Assembly (NCBI GenBank): GCA_963082975.1
Contig: OY720345.1
Location: forward strand, 32,310,611-32,374,610
Direction of reading: 5' to 3'
Length of the DNA: 64,000 nucleotides
Source of the DNA: Labia minor
Lineage: Eukaryota > Arthropoda > Insecta > Dermaptera > Spongiphoridae
A program made the position numbers and the translations under genes. Below the pieces are notes generated by a model. That model searched no databases and had not been told where the DNA came from. It saw only the letters and a program-made list of their open reading frames with translations. Positions 12,405-26,161 of the stretch are shown piece by piece (the first letter of the stretch is position 1; each line of letters opens with the position of its first letter).

Positions 12405-12665
12405 TTTCAAAAAGCCTTGGCTGAAAGAAAACTAGAAGAGAAAATGCTCCCAATTAAAGAACAACAAACCCACTCTCACACATCCACATCGATTGCTGGT
12501 CTGCAAGTGGAGGAGCCGAGAGGACGATGTTTTCCTTCTTGCCATCCTCCCTGCCTCTCTTATTAGCCTACATTGCTTGAGAAACAAATGCTCGGTTCCC
12601 TTACTTTGCACTGCATCTATTCACCTTTATTTCGTCTATTCTTTTCATGCCCTCTCACCAATATA
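12405..12665. other. GC-raised unique island of unknown role
   Basis: About 260 bases clearly richer in G+C than both flanks, with no match to the repeats in this window. It contains a mini-ORF starting at about 12527 (MFSFLPSSLPLLLAYIA, then stop). It lies upstream of the plus-strand YGPP gene and might be a promoter, enhancer or 5' non-coding exon; there is no direct evidence for any of these. Confidence 0.35.
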
Positions 12666-13164
12666 ATTACACACTTATTAATAATTATTATTAATTTTTT
12701 TTTTTTTAAATCTTGCCTTAAAATAGCAAATTGAATAAATGATCCAGTAGCCTAGAATTTCGATTTAATCCATCTTTATTTCATTTTACATATAAATAAA
12801 TAAATAAATATATATATATATACTGCCTTGCAAAATCAAATGAAGCTCCCTTTGGGAATTGGTTTCAGATCACAAAATTCCTCACAGGAGCTCCCTTTGA
12901 CAGATTCATTGATTAGCAATTTGAATTTTTTCATTCCAAATTTTGTTCTTTCATTAATTAGTTAATTAATGTTTGGTCTTATGATTATGCAAATATAAAT
13001 GATTATATATACTCCCCCTTCCATGAGTAGATTTTGGTTATATGTATAGAGTAAATATTTTTAAAAAATACCAAGAGAGAAATAATAAATAATTTATATT
13101 GTCATGTTTTAACTCTCTTTTTGACTTCCAAATATACCCAAAAAAAACAATTAAAAACAATAAA
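12666..13164. other. AT-rich intergenic DNA, no gene seen
   Basis: Contains a short AAAT/TA microsatellite at about 12797-12822 and an imperfect direct repeat of GAAGCTCCCTTTG/GGAGCTCCCTTTG around 12842 and 12888. No gene supported. Confidence 0.5.
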
Positions 13165-13640
13165 ATTAAGCAGGGTTTTTTGAAATTCACACCACAGATA
13201 ATAGTTATATAGAAAAATCGATCTGTATTGGTTTCAACCTCGGGAAAAATCATCTTTTTTTTCTTAATTTATAATAGAAATTTGAATAATGAAAAAAAGG
13301 CGCCGGGTAACCACGGACAGTGATTCCATAAATACAAAATATTATAGATAAAATAAAATTAAAAATATTTATTTTAATAATATTTTATAATCAAATTAAG
13401 AAATATATTATGTTATATCAACAGAGAGGCCATACTTTTCTGTCTTTCAGTACATTAATACTTACGTTTAAGGGCTGTATGTTTTATAAATATTTTATTT
13501 TATGTTCTTTTAAATTATTTGAAATTGTTTTATATATTTTATCGTTTATTTATTTTAAATAATAATAATATTCTTCATAGTTCATAAGAAATATTTTTTT
13601 TAAAATACCGAGCGGCGGTTCGGTGAACCAGGTATAATAT
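13165..13640 (-). repeat. Dispersed repeat family C, copy C5 (long)
   Basis: The inverse of copy C2 (4575-5190). The shared blocks occur in mirrored order: TTTTTTGAAATTCACACCAC near 13177, AACCTCGGGAAAAATCATC near 13236, GGCCATACTTTTCTGTCTTTC near 13429, TTTAAGGGCTGTATG near 13467, and GAGCGGCGGTTCGGTGAACC near 13610. The 71-codon minus-strand frame at 13038-13253 overlaps it and is not a gene. Confidence 0.8.
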
Positions 13641-14384
13641 AAAATAAATAATTCTAGATTTTTTGAATATTGATTGATATTGTTGATATTTTTTGAATAA
13701 TGATAATATAAAGACAATGTTCAAACAGAAATATGTATTTAAAAATACAGAAAAGATTAATCTTATTAAAATAATCGACCTAGAAAATAAATTTTGAATT
13801 TAGTAATATTAACAATTATATTTGAAAAGTACATCCTATAAAACATATACTTATGAGATATAAATATATAATTTTATATAAGTATTAAGTAATAAGTGAA
13901 CTCTCTCTCTCTCTCTCACTCTCTTTTAGATTTCATTTAATGAACCTTACTTTAAAATAGATTAACAAATATATATATATATATTTGTATCAAAATTTGT
14001 TAAAAGACTTTATTTTACAGATTATTTTTAACTTATTTTTAAAATATTGGTTTTATAATATTAATTTCATTGAAGAATCTTTTAATTTTAATTTATATAT
14101 ATTTAATCTATTTTCATTTTTCATTATGAAATTCTTATTTTTTTTCAATTAATCTATTCAACGGAAATTGAATCCTAGATTTTTTAAACAAAATCTTAAC
14201 GAAGATAATTAATTGGATGGACCAAGGAAAAAAAATCTCCAGATTAAATTTTTCAATTCGATTAAATCGGACGGCTTAATGAATAACATATTATCTCTCT
14301 GTTGGAGATTAATTTCGTATTACAGTTTCAACTCCATCTACCCAGTTATTAAATTTGGCAAACGGAAAGTCATTTGCTCTCAAA
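13641..14384. other. AT-rich DNA upstream of the YGPP gene; possible 5' leader at its end
   Basis: Holds a (CT)n tract at 13904-13925. From about 14215 the base composition becomes less AT-rich and stays so up to the predicted start codon at 14385; this stretch may be the 5' untranslated leader. No promoter element can be fixed. Confidence 0.4.
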
Positions 14385-14402
14385 ATGAAGAAAATCTGCA
14401 GG
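14385..14402 (+). CDS. YGPP gene, predicted exon 1 (start codon and 6 residues)
   Basis: The first firm exon (19214) opens in frame without a Met, so an upstream exon is needed. Here ATG AAG AAA ATC TGC AGG is followed by GTATTA. Joined to exon 2 it gives MKKICRAVWLASVVLVVQVL, a textbook signal peptide, and the phase fits (0). The donor GTATTA is weak and the intron would be 4.8 kb, so another exon could serve. Confidence 0.45.
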
Positions 14403-17400
14403 GTATTATTAGCCCTCGAGTGATTTGCTACTCATTATCCTAATTTTAATTTATCTGGGATTGTGATGGTATAAGGAGATATATTTTAAAAAATCCATTT
14501 AATTAAAAATATTGTGTAAAATAATTTAAGTAAAATTTTAAATTTTGATATTAATATAATTGAATTTTTACTTATATAAAAAACAAATTTATTAGCATTT
14601 ATTTAAATTGTTTTAAATAAATTTTTTATTTCTTTTTTAATTTTAATTAATTAATTTTTGTAAAGGTCTTAATTGAACTATTTAGTCAATTTATTTTTTT
14701 TAATCAAGCTCAAATACTGTCTCTAACAAAGAACCTAAAAATTTATTTTTGGTATAAAACCCTTAAGGATTTATGTAAAGGTGGTAATCCGATGTTCAAA
14801 AACCTTTTTGACAAAAAAAAAATAATAAAAAAAAAATTCTATTTATATAATAAATAAAAATTTTAGAAATTAATTCAAATTTATAATTTTTTTTTTATTT
14901 TAATTATATCTAATAATAACAAATAATTGAATTATAATGATTAATCAAAATTAATCATAGGTTATGTTTGATTTTAAATCATTTTAATAAAATTATTAAT
15001 TACTTCATTTTCATTAAAATTGTTATAATTTTTCTTTTAGTCCGTGCCTTATTTTTCCCAAAAATAAGAGTTTTACAGATTTGTTTTTCAGTTCAAAACC
15101 ATCATACATGAACACTGGCATTTGGGTTGGTGTCACTCCTCCTCCCCCCCCCCCCAAATTTTACTTTGCTTCAATTTGATATAGAAAAAAAAACAAGAAA
15201 AATGAAGTCTGAGAATATTTAAAACTCATTACTATTGAAGTTTACACTTGCCTTTATGTTTTTTACACTTTTCAAATTTTTTTATTTTGGAGAGTCACCA
15301 TATACAGACCACCCTAGTGATACCAATGTAAGTGAATTTGAGAAAAACACAGTGAATCATTTTCTATAGCGAAAAGACATTTAAAAATAAAAAATAATGT
15401 AATAGGATTAGATACAATTTTTATTTATAAAATAATAGGTCTTTAATTACTATACTATACGTAATATAGTGTTATTAGTAGAGGCAGGCACTATTGACCT
15501 TTTTGCTCAAGAAAGAGCAGATATATACTGAAGAGGTGCGAAAGAAAACAAAAACCTTTATAAAAATGGCAAAGTAAATGGGAGAATAAATAGAACAAAT
15601 GGACAAATGGAGAAAAGACTATTCCCAAATATCCAAGAAAGGGTGAAGAAGGGAGCTCCCAGGACAGACAATTATATTACAGAGTACAAGATGGGATATA
15701 TTTGTTTTGGCAGCTTACCTTAAAAAAATATGAAAAATTCAGGAATGATTGGCATTATTGTTTGGGCAAAGAGGATACACCAAAACAGGTCCTAAATTGT
15801 GTCAGATAGTCGGAAGAAATGGTAGAAATGTATAAAGAATTATGAGAGGGGGGGGAGATAATTTTGAAAACCATGTTAAGGATGACAAGTGGGTAAATAT
15901 ACTAAGATAAATAGAAAAATAATGTTCCAGTAAGAGTAACTGAAGAGAACCAATTAAGATAAATTGTCACCCGCCATGAAAATATCCTTAACACATTCCC
16001 GCCGGCATGTACTACCGGTGGCTCATGCCGACACATAAAATAAATAGACAAATTATGTAGCCGGCGGGAACGTGTTATACTATACCGTGATGGGAGCAAT
16101 GGTAAAAAGAAGGGAAAGGGTTTTTAGTGAATAATTGTCTTACTCAGGTGTCGATAAAGTGTTTTCCACTTAAAAAATATATCGTATATAACAGAGGTTC
16201 CCAAACTTTTTCGGTATACGGCTCCCATAATACATCGGATTTTTTCCGCGGCTCCGTTAATAAGCGTGACCATATTTCGAAAATACCAAACCGGGACAAA
16301 CGGTTTACCTTTTTTTTAGAAGTAAATTGAAAAAATTTTGAAAAAAAGTACGAATTGTTCAAAAACGGTTGAGTTTTTTTAGAGACAAATTGAAAAAATT
16401 TTAAAGATAATCAAAAATGTTCAAAAGTTTCCCCATAAAATCATCTTACCTTTTTTTTTTTAGAACCAAAAAATTTCAAACTCCCAGGGAGGCTCACAGT
16501 TTGAGAATCACTGCTATATCTTATTTCATTATTAAGTATTTTCAATTGAAATGAATAGTGCACGAATTAGATATTTTAAAATTTCATTTAATATAAAATA
16601 AGAAAATAATCTTCCTAGTGACAGAGGGTGGGTGTTACAGGAGGTTACATACTGTCTCCTCAGATATTGAATGAACGTTTAAGTCGACAGGAGCCCCTGA
16701 CTTTAGGCAACCACAACATTTTTTCCGAAAAAAACTTTATATTTTTAAAAAATTATAATGGATTATTTACTTGTTATTTTATAAACAGAAGTTCATACTC
16801 ACAAATCAAAATACTTTATAATAAAATAAAAAGATGTTTTTTTTAGAAAGAAATATATACATTAAATAAAATCCTCTAATGAATGATTCTTTTGTATATA
16901 TTCGTATTTTTGTAAAATTCCAAAATATTTTATATTATTTTTAGTTAATATTAATTAAATATCTATATCCGAAATATATTTACATGAAAAATTCATTTTA
17001 GACATACCAGTTAAACTTAACAAGTTACTAGTTTATATTTTTTGGAGGGATTTAATATTAAAATAAATTAAAATTTTCTTTTATAGTCATATATTTTACA
17101 TATTTAGATCATTCAATTACCATTTACCACTATAAATATACTTTCTAGTATGAATTTTCTATAACAGCTTATTGATTTGGGGGGACCCAGTGGGAAACGC
17201 CCGCTGGGAAGACCAAGGACGCGGTGGGTGGATAATGTAAGACGTGAGAGAGATGGGAGAGGGGAGGGACGAGGATTGTGACTCAGAATAAGGACACTTG
17301 GAGAAGTGTGGTTGCTGCGGCCAAGAACTTTCGAGTTCCGTAAAGCCACAGAGATAGATAGATAGAGATTAAAAAGAATTTGTTTGCATTAATGTTTTGT

Positions 17401-17464
17401 GATAAAAGTCATAAAAATTCTTAGGTTTCATTATTTCTATTAATATATTTTTGTTTTTGTCTAT

Positions 17465-17495
<31 letters not shown>

Positions 17496-20400
17496 GAGTT
17501 ATGAATTCTAACTAAACAAATAGTTTTCTTAAAAATAATAATAAAATGATTCAATCCCTTTAAAGTTTAAAATAATATAATAATTATTAATATGGTCAAA
17601 TTTAATTTATTAAATCAATACAAATTATGAATATAAAATAATATTTTATTTTAAATTGGTGCCCCTCAAAATTTGGTCACTCGACTTACCGGCAATTTAT
17701 TTTAATTAATTTATTTTTATGTAGGCATTATAAACAATTCAATAAAGAAATTTTTTTAACTCATACATTTCAGATTATTAAGTTCAAATATTCATAATTA
17801 TAATAAAATATCAGTGAAATTTTAGTTATAAGTTTCAGGATAATTTTTCTTTATTGATTAAATTATTATTAATACATTTTTTATGTATCTGTATGGTCTA
17901 GATTTATTAAAATATGTAAAAATTTAAACATAAATTATGATTATAGTATTTATCTTGAGAGTTCTACCTTTAAGATTTTAGAACATTAAGGGCAAAATAC
18001 CGTATTAAGAATATAATAATATATTTTGATTTTTAGAATAAACACAATCTGGAGTGTCTCCAGTCGACCATCTCGCAAATTTGAATTGAAATAATTAACA
18101 TGTATTATATTTAATTTAAATTTAATTAATTAAATTATAAATTAATAAATAATATTTAATAAACCAGCTCGTGTTTGGCTCTTTGTTAATGGCACCACGT
18201 CACTTGCTGGTGCGAGATTTGCAGTGTTAACAAATTAATTCTGGTACTTTCAGCGATTTAATCAAGCTGAAATTCTATATATATATCAGTTTTATACAAT
18301 TTTTAATCATGAGAAAAAACTATCAAACATATATCTTTATTTTTACGGTCAGTTTAGGGGGAAAAAAAATCAAAACGTGGTAGGTAATGACCCTCTTTCG
18401 AAAGAGCTACATTTCTCAAAAGTTGATAGAAAACTACGAATTTTGCACGTATACCAAATTTCATGATTCTAGCTCAAACTGTCTACACACACACACACAC
18501 TGGCGAGATAGTAAAAAAGTTAGCAATTTTTTTTATTTATTAGGTATTTAAAAAATATATACATATATTATGAAAAAATCTTTGTAAATAAAATATATTA
18601 TAAATTTTATTATTATTTCCATAAACACATAAATTTTCATTTTCACAAAAGTGAAAAATATATTATTCATAATATATGTATACACACACACAATACTTTT
18701 ACTATATAAATTAATTTAAATTTTTTTATTTTCAAATATTATTTTTCGTCTCAAATGATATATTTAGAATTGTTGATTTCTCTATTAATTCAATATTATT
18801 GATTTTTATTATATTAAAATAAATGAATTTGATAATTTGGAAATTATAAGAATGAAAATAAAGTTGTTTAAATATTTGAATGTAATTTTTTTTTAAACTT
18901 TCGAAATGACAACTCAAATACTTTCCCATCTCATCAACTAGCCAAAAAAAAAATAAGGTCATCACTTTTGATGTCTAAAACTATTAGATATCTCTTTCCT
19001 AGAGCTACTTTTAAATTAAATTATATTTAAAATAAAAAAAACTATAATTAATAATAATTTTATATTAATGGTGATTTTTTTCATTCAAATATTTAATTTT
19101 AATAAAAAAGACGTATTTTATTATTAATATTTAATATAGTTTTAGTTACTTTAGTAATTAATTTCGAATATAATTTAAAAAAATGTAAATTTATTTTTGT
19201 TCTTGTTTTACAGGCGGTGTGGCTCGCTAGTGTGGTTCTCGTGGTTCAAGTTCTCGCTGAGAGCAGCTCACATGTCTCCTCTGACAGTAATAATACAACA
19301 ATAAATCCCCCAGAAATTGAAGCACATGAAATTTCAAATCAGACAGCATCAGAACGATGGGATAGAGAGAAAGAATGTAACCCATGTAATGAAGTGCCAT
19401 GGGTGCCCATGGCACCACCTCCAGGATTAACCCACCATCATAAACATCATAACAATCATCAAAATGTAATTCAAGATTCTTATGGTCCACCACCAGCTGG
19501 AGCTATCCATTCGACAAATAACTTTGGACCACAACCACTTTCAGAACATTATCCTCCAGAAAATGTTTATGGACCGCCACCTCCTCCAAAAGAAATTTAT
19601 GGACCTCCTAAACCTTCTATTGATCAGTATGGACCACCAAAGCCGCCAAATGATCATTATGGACCTCCAAAACCTCCTAGTGATCACTACGGTCCACCAA
19701 AATCACCAAGTGATCACTTTGGGCCTCAAAAACCTCCAATTGATCACTACGGTCCGCCAAAGTTACCAGGAGATCTTTTTGGACCTCCAAAGCCACCAAG
19801 TGATCACTATGGTCCGCCAAAATCCCCAAGTGGCCATTTTGGCCCTCCTAAACCCCCAAGTGATCATTATGGACCTCCCAAAATTCCTTTTAAACAATAT
19901 GGTCCACCTCAACCACTAAATGAGATATATGGCCCCCCTAAACTACCAAATGATCAATATGGACCACCGTCATTAGGAGACCATTATGGGCCACCAAAAT
20001 TAACAAGTAATATTTTAGGTCCCCCAAATGATCAATATGGTCCCCCAAAACCTCCAAGTGATCAATATGGGCCACCTATAGGAGATCATTATGGACCGCC
20101 TAAACCTCCTTCCGGAGGGGATTCAGATAATTTTGGACCTCCAAAACCTTTAGGAAATATATATGGTCCACCAAAACCTCCTGGTGAAATATATGGTCCA
20201 CCTCCACCAATTCCTTTAGATTTCTATAAAGGACCAAAACCCATTAAACCTCCAAGTGATATATATGGTGGACCTCCTCCTCCTCCTTTTCCACGAAAAC
20301 CTTGGAATGGCGGTGGTATTCCACCTGGTCCACGTTTTGGTGTTAAAGTCAATTATCCAAGTGAATATCTAGTCCCACCTCCAGGTGATAGTCTTGGATC

Positions 20401-22133
20401 GCATTCAGATAAAAGACCTGCAATTCAAAGACCTCCACCAATTCCACTTCAGCCTCCACCACCTCCACCAGGTCCTAACACATCACATCCACCTTTAGTA
20501 CAGAATCAACTACATTCTAATGAACAACATCATCAACATAATCAACAACAAGAGCAACATAATCAAGTTCAACAAAATAACATTCCATCTTCGGATAATG
20601 ATTTGGAAATTGTAAAATCAGTTCAAGTTGCAGGATTCTTAAGTTCAGTAGAATATCCGCTAGAGGTAAGAAACATTATTATCATAAAACATTAATTTAA
20701 TAATCCTTGAACTTTTTAATTAATTTTTTTTTTCAGATATATCAGTCTCAATCTTATATTGATGTTCCAACAAACGGAAACGCAATTCAAACAGGCAATG
20801 AAATAGGAGGTGCTCATTTAAGTGCTAGCCAAGTTATTGGAAGTTCAAGTGGAGTTGATAGCTCTGATAATGATAAAGAGGGAGAAATTATTATGGGAAA
20901 ACCATTCCCAGGTGGACCAGTTGCTGATGCACCAAGTGATCATAACAGCGCATTGGACCAGAAAGAAGCTTCTTCTCAGGTAAGATTTTAAAATTAATAT
21001 AATTTAATTTTTTTTTTGTTTGTTTTACATCAAATATAATTGTTTAAAAGACTTTTGGTATCCAAGATCTTATAAGTTATATTTGAATAAATTTAAATAA
21101 AATTATATTTAACTTTTATATATTGTTGTGACAACGATATTATATTTTGGATATTTTTTTTAAACTTAATTATTAAAAAACAAATTAACACAATTCATCA
21201 AAATACATTAATAAATTCCAGGTTGAACAAGCATCAGCTCCATCCTCTCTCTCCTTGTCCTCATCTTCATCATCAGGATCAGGCTCACTATCCGTCTCAT
21301 CTATGACATCGGTTACCATTGAACCGAGTATTCAGACAAGTCAAGAACATTTGCAGCCACCCCCACCTCCACCACATGCAACATCCATCATAAATTTCGG
21401 TCCATCCAGCCATCCTAGTAATACAATAGTACATTTAGTACCACCCCAATCGCCTTCCCCTCCTGGATTTTACATTGTAGGTAACACAAAAGGAAGTGGA
21501 ACAGGATTCGGTATCTCTTCTCAGGGAGGCACAAAATTCCATTCTTCAGCGCCTGGAGATATCCAGGTCGTGAATGATAACAAACAGCCTCCGGATAATG
21601 TAATATATAATAAATTTAATTAATAATATTATTTTAATTTAAAACATTAAGTTTTTAATAATAAAACCAATTAAGGTTAATGAAATATAAAGAATTTAAT
21701 TTTGTCTTTTTTAATATATATATATTATATATATATATATATATTAAATAATAATTGATTTAATATTTTAAAAGGAAAAAAAATATTTTGTTTTGTTTAT
21801 TAGCTATCCTCAGGGCCTGGAACACTTAATTTGCATGCAAATCAACATCAACAGCAGCTTCATCATAATCAACATGCAAGCACAGCCCTCGGGGGTACTA
21901 TTGTCCATTCAGGAGGTGGAACAATTTTAAGTAGTAATAGCATTGTACCGGAAATTACTGTCAGCGACTCATCGCTTCAGGTCTGTTAAAGATTTATTGT
22001 AAAATAAAAATTGATTGGAAATCTTTTTATATATACTACATATACAAATTTTATATTATGATTTCTTATTTGAATAGGTTTTGGTCCTTTTACAACCACC
22101 CTATATTTGTTGTGATATTTTACTTTATATATA

Positions 22134-22197
<64 letters not shown>

Positions 22198-25100
22198 TTT
22201 TATTTATTTAATTTATTTATTCATTCTACTATTACCCAAGTTATCACTTTATACATACCATTCTCATGTGATGTGATTTATTTATAGTTTTATTTTTGTT
22301 TTTGTTTTTTATTGATTATTTTTTAAATTTATATAAGTAAATTCACAATATTTAAAAACCCTGGTTAAAGTAATGAAGTCGCTAAATTGTATCAAATTAT
22401 ATTAGTTTAAAAAAATCTGGAGTATCTCCACTCGACTATCTCGAAAATTTGAATTGGATTAATTAACATATATTATAGTTAAATTAAATTTAAATAATTA
22501 AATTATAAATTAAAATTAATAAATAATATTTATTAAACCAGCGCTTGTTTAGCTCTTTGATGATGCCACTATGTCACGTGCTGGCGCGTGATTAGCAGTC
22601 AATGTGTTAAAAAATTAATTCCGGTACTTTCAGCGATTCAATCAAGCTGAAATTCTATATATAGCCGTTTTATACAATTTTTAATCATGAATCGCCATGT
22701 TATCTCTAAACTATCAAACATATATCTTTATTTTTACGGTCAGTTTAGAGGGAAAAAAATGAAAACGTGGTAATGACCCTCTTCCGATTGAGCTATCTTA
22801 CTACGAATTTTGAATAATGCACGTGTACCAAATTTCATTATTCTAGTTCGAACCGTTTTTTCGTAATCTTATCTATATATACACATACACACATGCACAC
22901 AGACATTGTTCTAAACCTTAGTGAAAATGACTTAGGGACCTTCAAAACGTACAAAAACATCAAAATCTCGACATCGAAAATTTTCGTGATCGCAATACTG
23001 GCGAGATAGTAAAAATGAAACGAAGGGTGAAGAAATTAGAAATATGAAGTAGATTTCACACAAGATGGATTTGTTCTTTTTTGAATTTTATAATTAATAT
23101 AGATTAATATCATTCTCCCTTATAATTTATTATGATTTTTTTTATCGATATCTAATCTATCTTTTTAAAATGGATAAAATTATACAATAAAAAAAATTTG
23201 AGATCAATATAATTTATTATATAATTCAATTCTTGTTATGTATTTAGACTGGGCAGTTGATTCATACAATCAATGGTCTGCCAGCATCTGCACCGGTGGG
23301 TTATGTCCCTTTTCAATCGGCTCCTCAATTACCACCTGCACCATTTAGTTTTCTAAATCCACCTGTAACAACAGCGGCCACTTCAGATTATACTTCATGG
23401 ACAGCAAATCGACATCATAATAAAGAATCCAAGGATATTCATCAGGTAATTTTGATGTTATTCACATTTATTATATTAATACAAAATTAAGTTTTAATTC
23501 TTTTTATTTATTTACATACTCTATCTCTAATGAATTTTTTCACCAGAAATATATCTTATAAATTAAATAAATTTTGGTAATTATTTAATTAAACGCACAT
23601 TCATGGATTTGGATAATACTTTGCCATTGGGTTCCTTTTGCAATTCCAAATAAACCTTTCTTATGAAATTTTTTCGAGCCTCTTCTAGTTTACGAGATAA
23701 AAATTATTAAAATAAAAATTTGTTAAGTTTGACAGATTAGTTATGAACGTCGAAATGTGCCATTAAGTAATGTTTTATTGACTAATTCACTAATTATTCA
23801 CTTATTCTCTAATTTTTGGTTTATATAAGTTCGGGGGGTTTGGATTTATGAATATCCAAACCGAACATAACCGAAAATTAGTGCGCCCTCTGGTAGTCAA
23901 ACGGATAAAACATGCTATCTAAATAGAATATCAATGGATTTATATGCAAATTTTAATAAATCATAAGGGAATTTATATTAATTAAATTATAGTGAAATCA
24001 AAATTAAAGAATTTTAATTATATAACCTAATATGAAAGTTCTTGAGCACAGTAGCCACATATCTATCCTAAGTCATCTGTATCTAAATCATATCCTTTAT
24101 ATTCTATTATTTTCTTGTTATACTCACAGTGTACTTTTCCCAATTGGTTTCTCTATAAATAAATTCCCTAACAATCAGAAGTCTCACTCAAATATAGATA
24201 TTTATGATTACGTTTTTAAGTTATTTATGTTTTATTTATTAGTTTTTATAACATCTCTTTTTCAATCCTTCTTCCTTCAAATGACATCAATGTTTTCCTA
24301 TAACCGCTATGAAAATAATTAATTAAATCTTTCAATTATGATGTAGGATTTTTTGTTTTGAAAATTTTACGTTTTATTCATCATTTACTTAAATATAAAT
24401 TAATAGTCTCAATTTTGTGTTTTTAGGTAATCATTCCATATACAACATCACAAACAGTAACAGGGGACGCTGTGGCTTCTTCATCATCGTCTTCATCTTC
24501 AGTGATCAATAAACAACATCTTCTTCGTTTCCGTTTCTTGAACGATGAACATAAACAAGCGATTAACACAGCTGGATGGGCACCAGTTGAAGAGGAAATT
24601 ACTGTCCACGGTCCTGCACCTTTAAATTGCAGTCATATTTTTGGTGAAAATAGAAGAAAGCAGTGGCGTAAAGGAAGATTATGCATCGGCTTCCATGGCG
24701 ATTCAGACGAACAGGTATACGAGAATTTTTTTTTTTATATTTAAAAACCATATTCATTAAAATTTTGGCATTTATATTAAACTTTTACAATTATTAAAAA
24801 AACAGAATTATAAGTTTCTAAAACTAAAATATTCTGTTTTTTTAACCAACCATATTTGAAGTGAATTTTATTAGATAATTTAAATTTTGAATTACTAATA
24901 ATAATTATAATAATAATTAATTAATAAAAAATGATCAAATTAATAGTTTGTTCTCATTTAATCAGAATAATTTAATTATGACTATTTTTTTATTTATTTT
25001 TTTGTCATTTTAAAAGAAATTTAATTACTTTACTTAGTTACTTAATTGCTTTAAAATTAACATAGAGTTGTCATTAGTCATAGTATTTATTCAAAATTTT

Positions 25101-26108
25101 CACATATATAATAAAAAAAAATTTTATTGTAACAAAAATGATTTTGTTTGTATTTTAGGAATCCAGGCCATCTTCCTCGAAGAGTCAGGTTACATATAAA
25201 AATGGTAAAACACTTCATGAAGTATTAGCAAATAATATCCGGGAATTACTTCGTTCTGAAACAACCAAAGGCTCTAAACCCCCTACTATTGATAAATTAC
25301 GTACCTCTATCGATAATTGGACAGTCCAAAGGTAGAATATTTTGTTAGTTTTCTAAACTGTTCAAGTGATTTCATGTTTGTTTGTATTTTTTTTTTTTTG
25401 TGATTTTTAAGTTATAAACGACTTCACGGATCCACCCATGAACAGACAATTGGAACAACCATTGGATATTCAAAGTCTTTACCTCATTTACGACTTCCAA
25501 GTAAAACAATTCCTGATGAATTTTTAACAACGGAACCCAGTATTTTTGACGATGAACCAAGAACGGAGAATACAATAGCGACAGCTGTTCCAGCCGATCC
25601 AGAACATAGGTTACATATCTATAGTCATTTTATTAAAAATAACTGAATATACATCCTTTCAATTTCAATTAAATTTATTAACTACTTATAAATATATTTT
25701 TAAAAAATCAATATTCCAATCACAATTCTATTCTTGGTTTATTCTCTATTTACTTACAATCAAAAATATTATATTTTATTTTTTAAATATTAATTAATTA
25801 AATTAAAATTAATATTTCAATATTGATATAAGTATTATTTTAAAATGAATAAAATTAATTAAGTAATTAATTTTAATATATAATCGATTAATTAATGTCC
25901 ATCTTAATTTTAATATTTTTTTTTCGATTGTATTTATTTTAAAAATAATGAATAATTTATTTTATATATTAAAAATCATTGAATATGATAATCATATATG
26001 ATAATAAATAGAGATTTTTAGGAATAAATTATCTAAATTTCATTGATTCTCAAATCATTAAATGAAATTTATTATTATGAAATATTAAAAAAGCATCTTA
26101 ATAAAACT

Positions 26109-26161
<53 letters not shown>

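Noticed and set aside
17113-17349. Minus-strand ORFs here and at 50850-51119 and 52894-53133
   Set aside because: They resemble each other only because they are antisense to the same non-LTR retrotransposon 3' end, whose real coding is on the plus strand.
19482-19919. 145-codon plus-strand ORF in the YGPP array
   Set aside because: A second frame kept open by the repeat structure; the main frame continues through exon 2 and links to the other exons.
22058-22276. 72-codon ORF in the YGPP gene
   Set aside because: Made by a (TA)n microsatellite giving Ile-Tyr repeats.
24032-24322. 96-codon ORF as an extra YGPP exon
   Set aside because: Adding it would need an acceptor in phase 0, which is absent, and exons 6 and 7 already join in phase 0.
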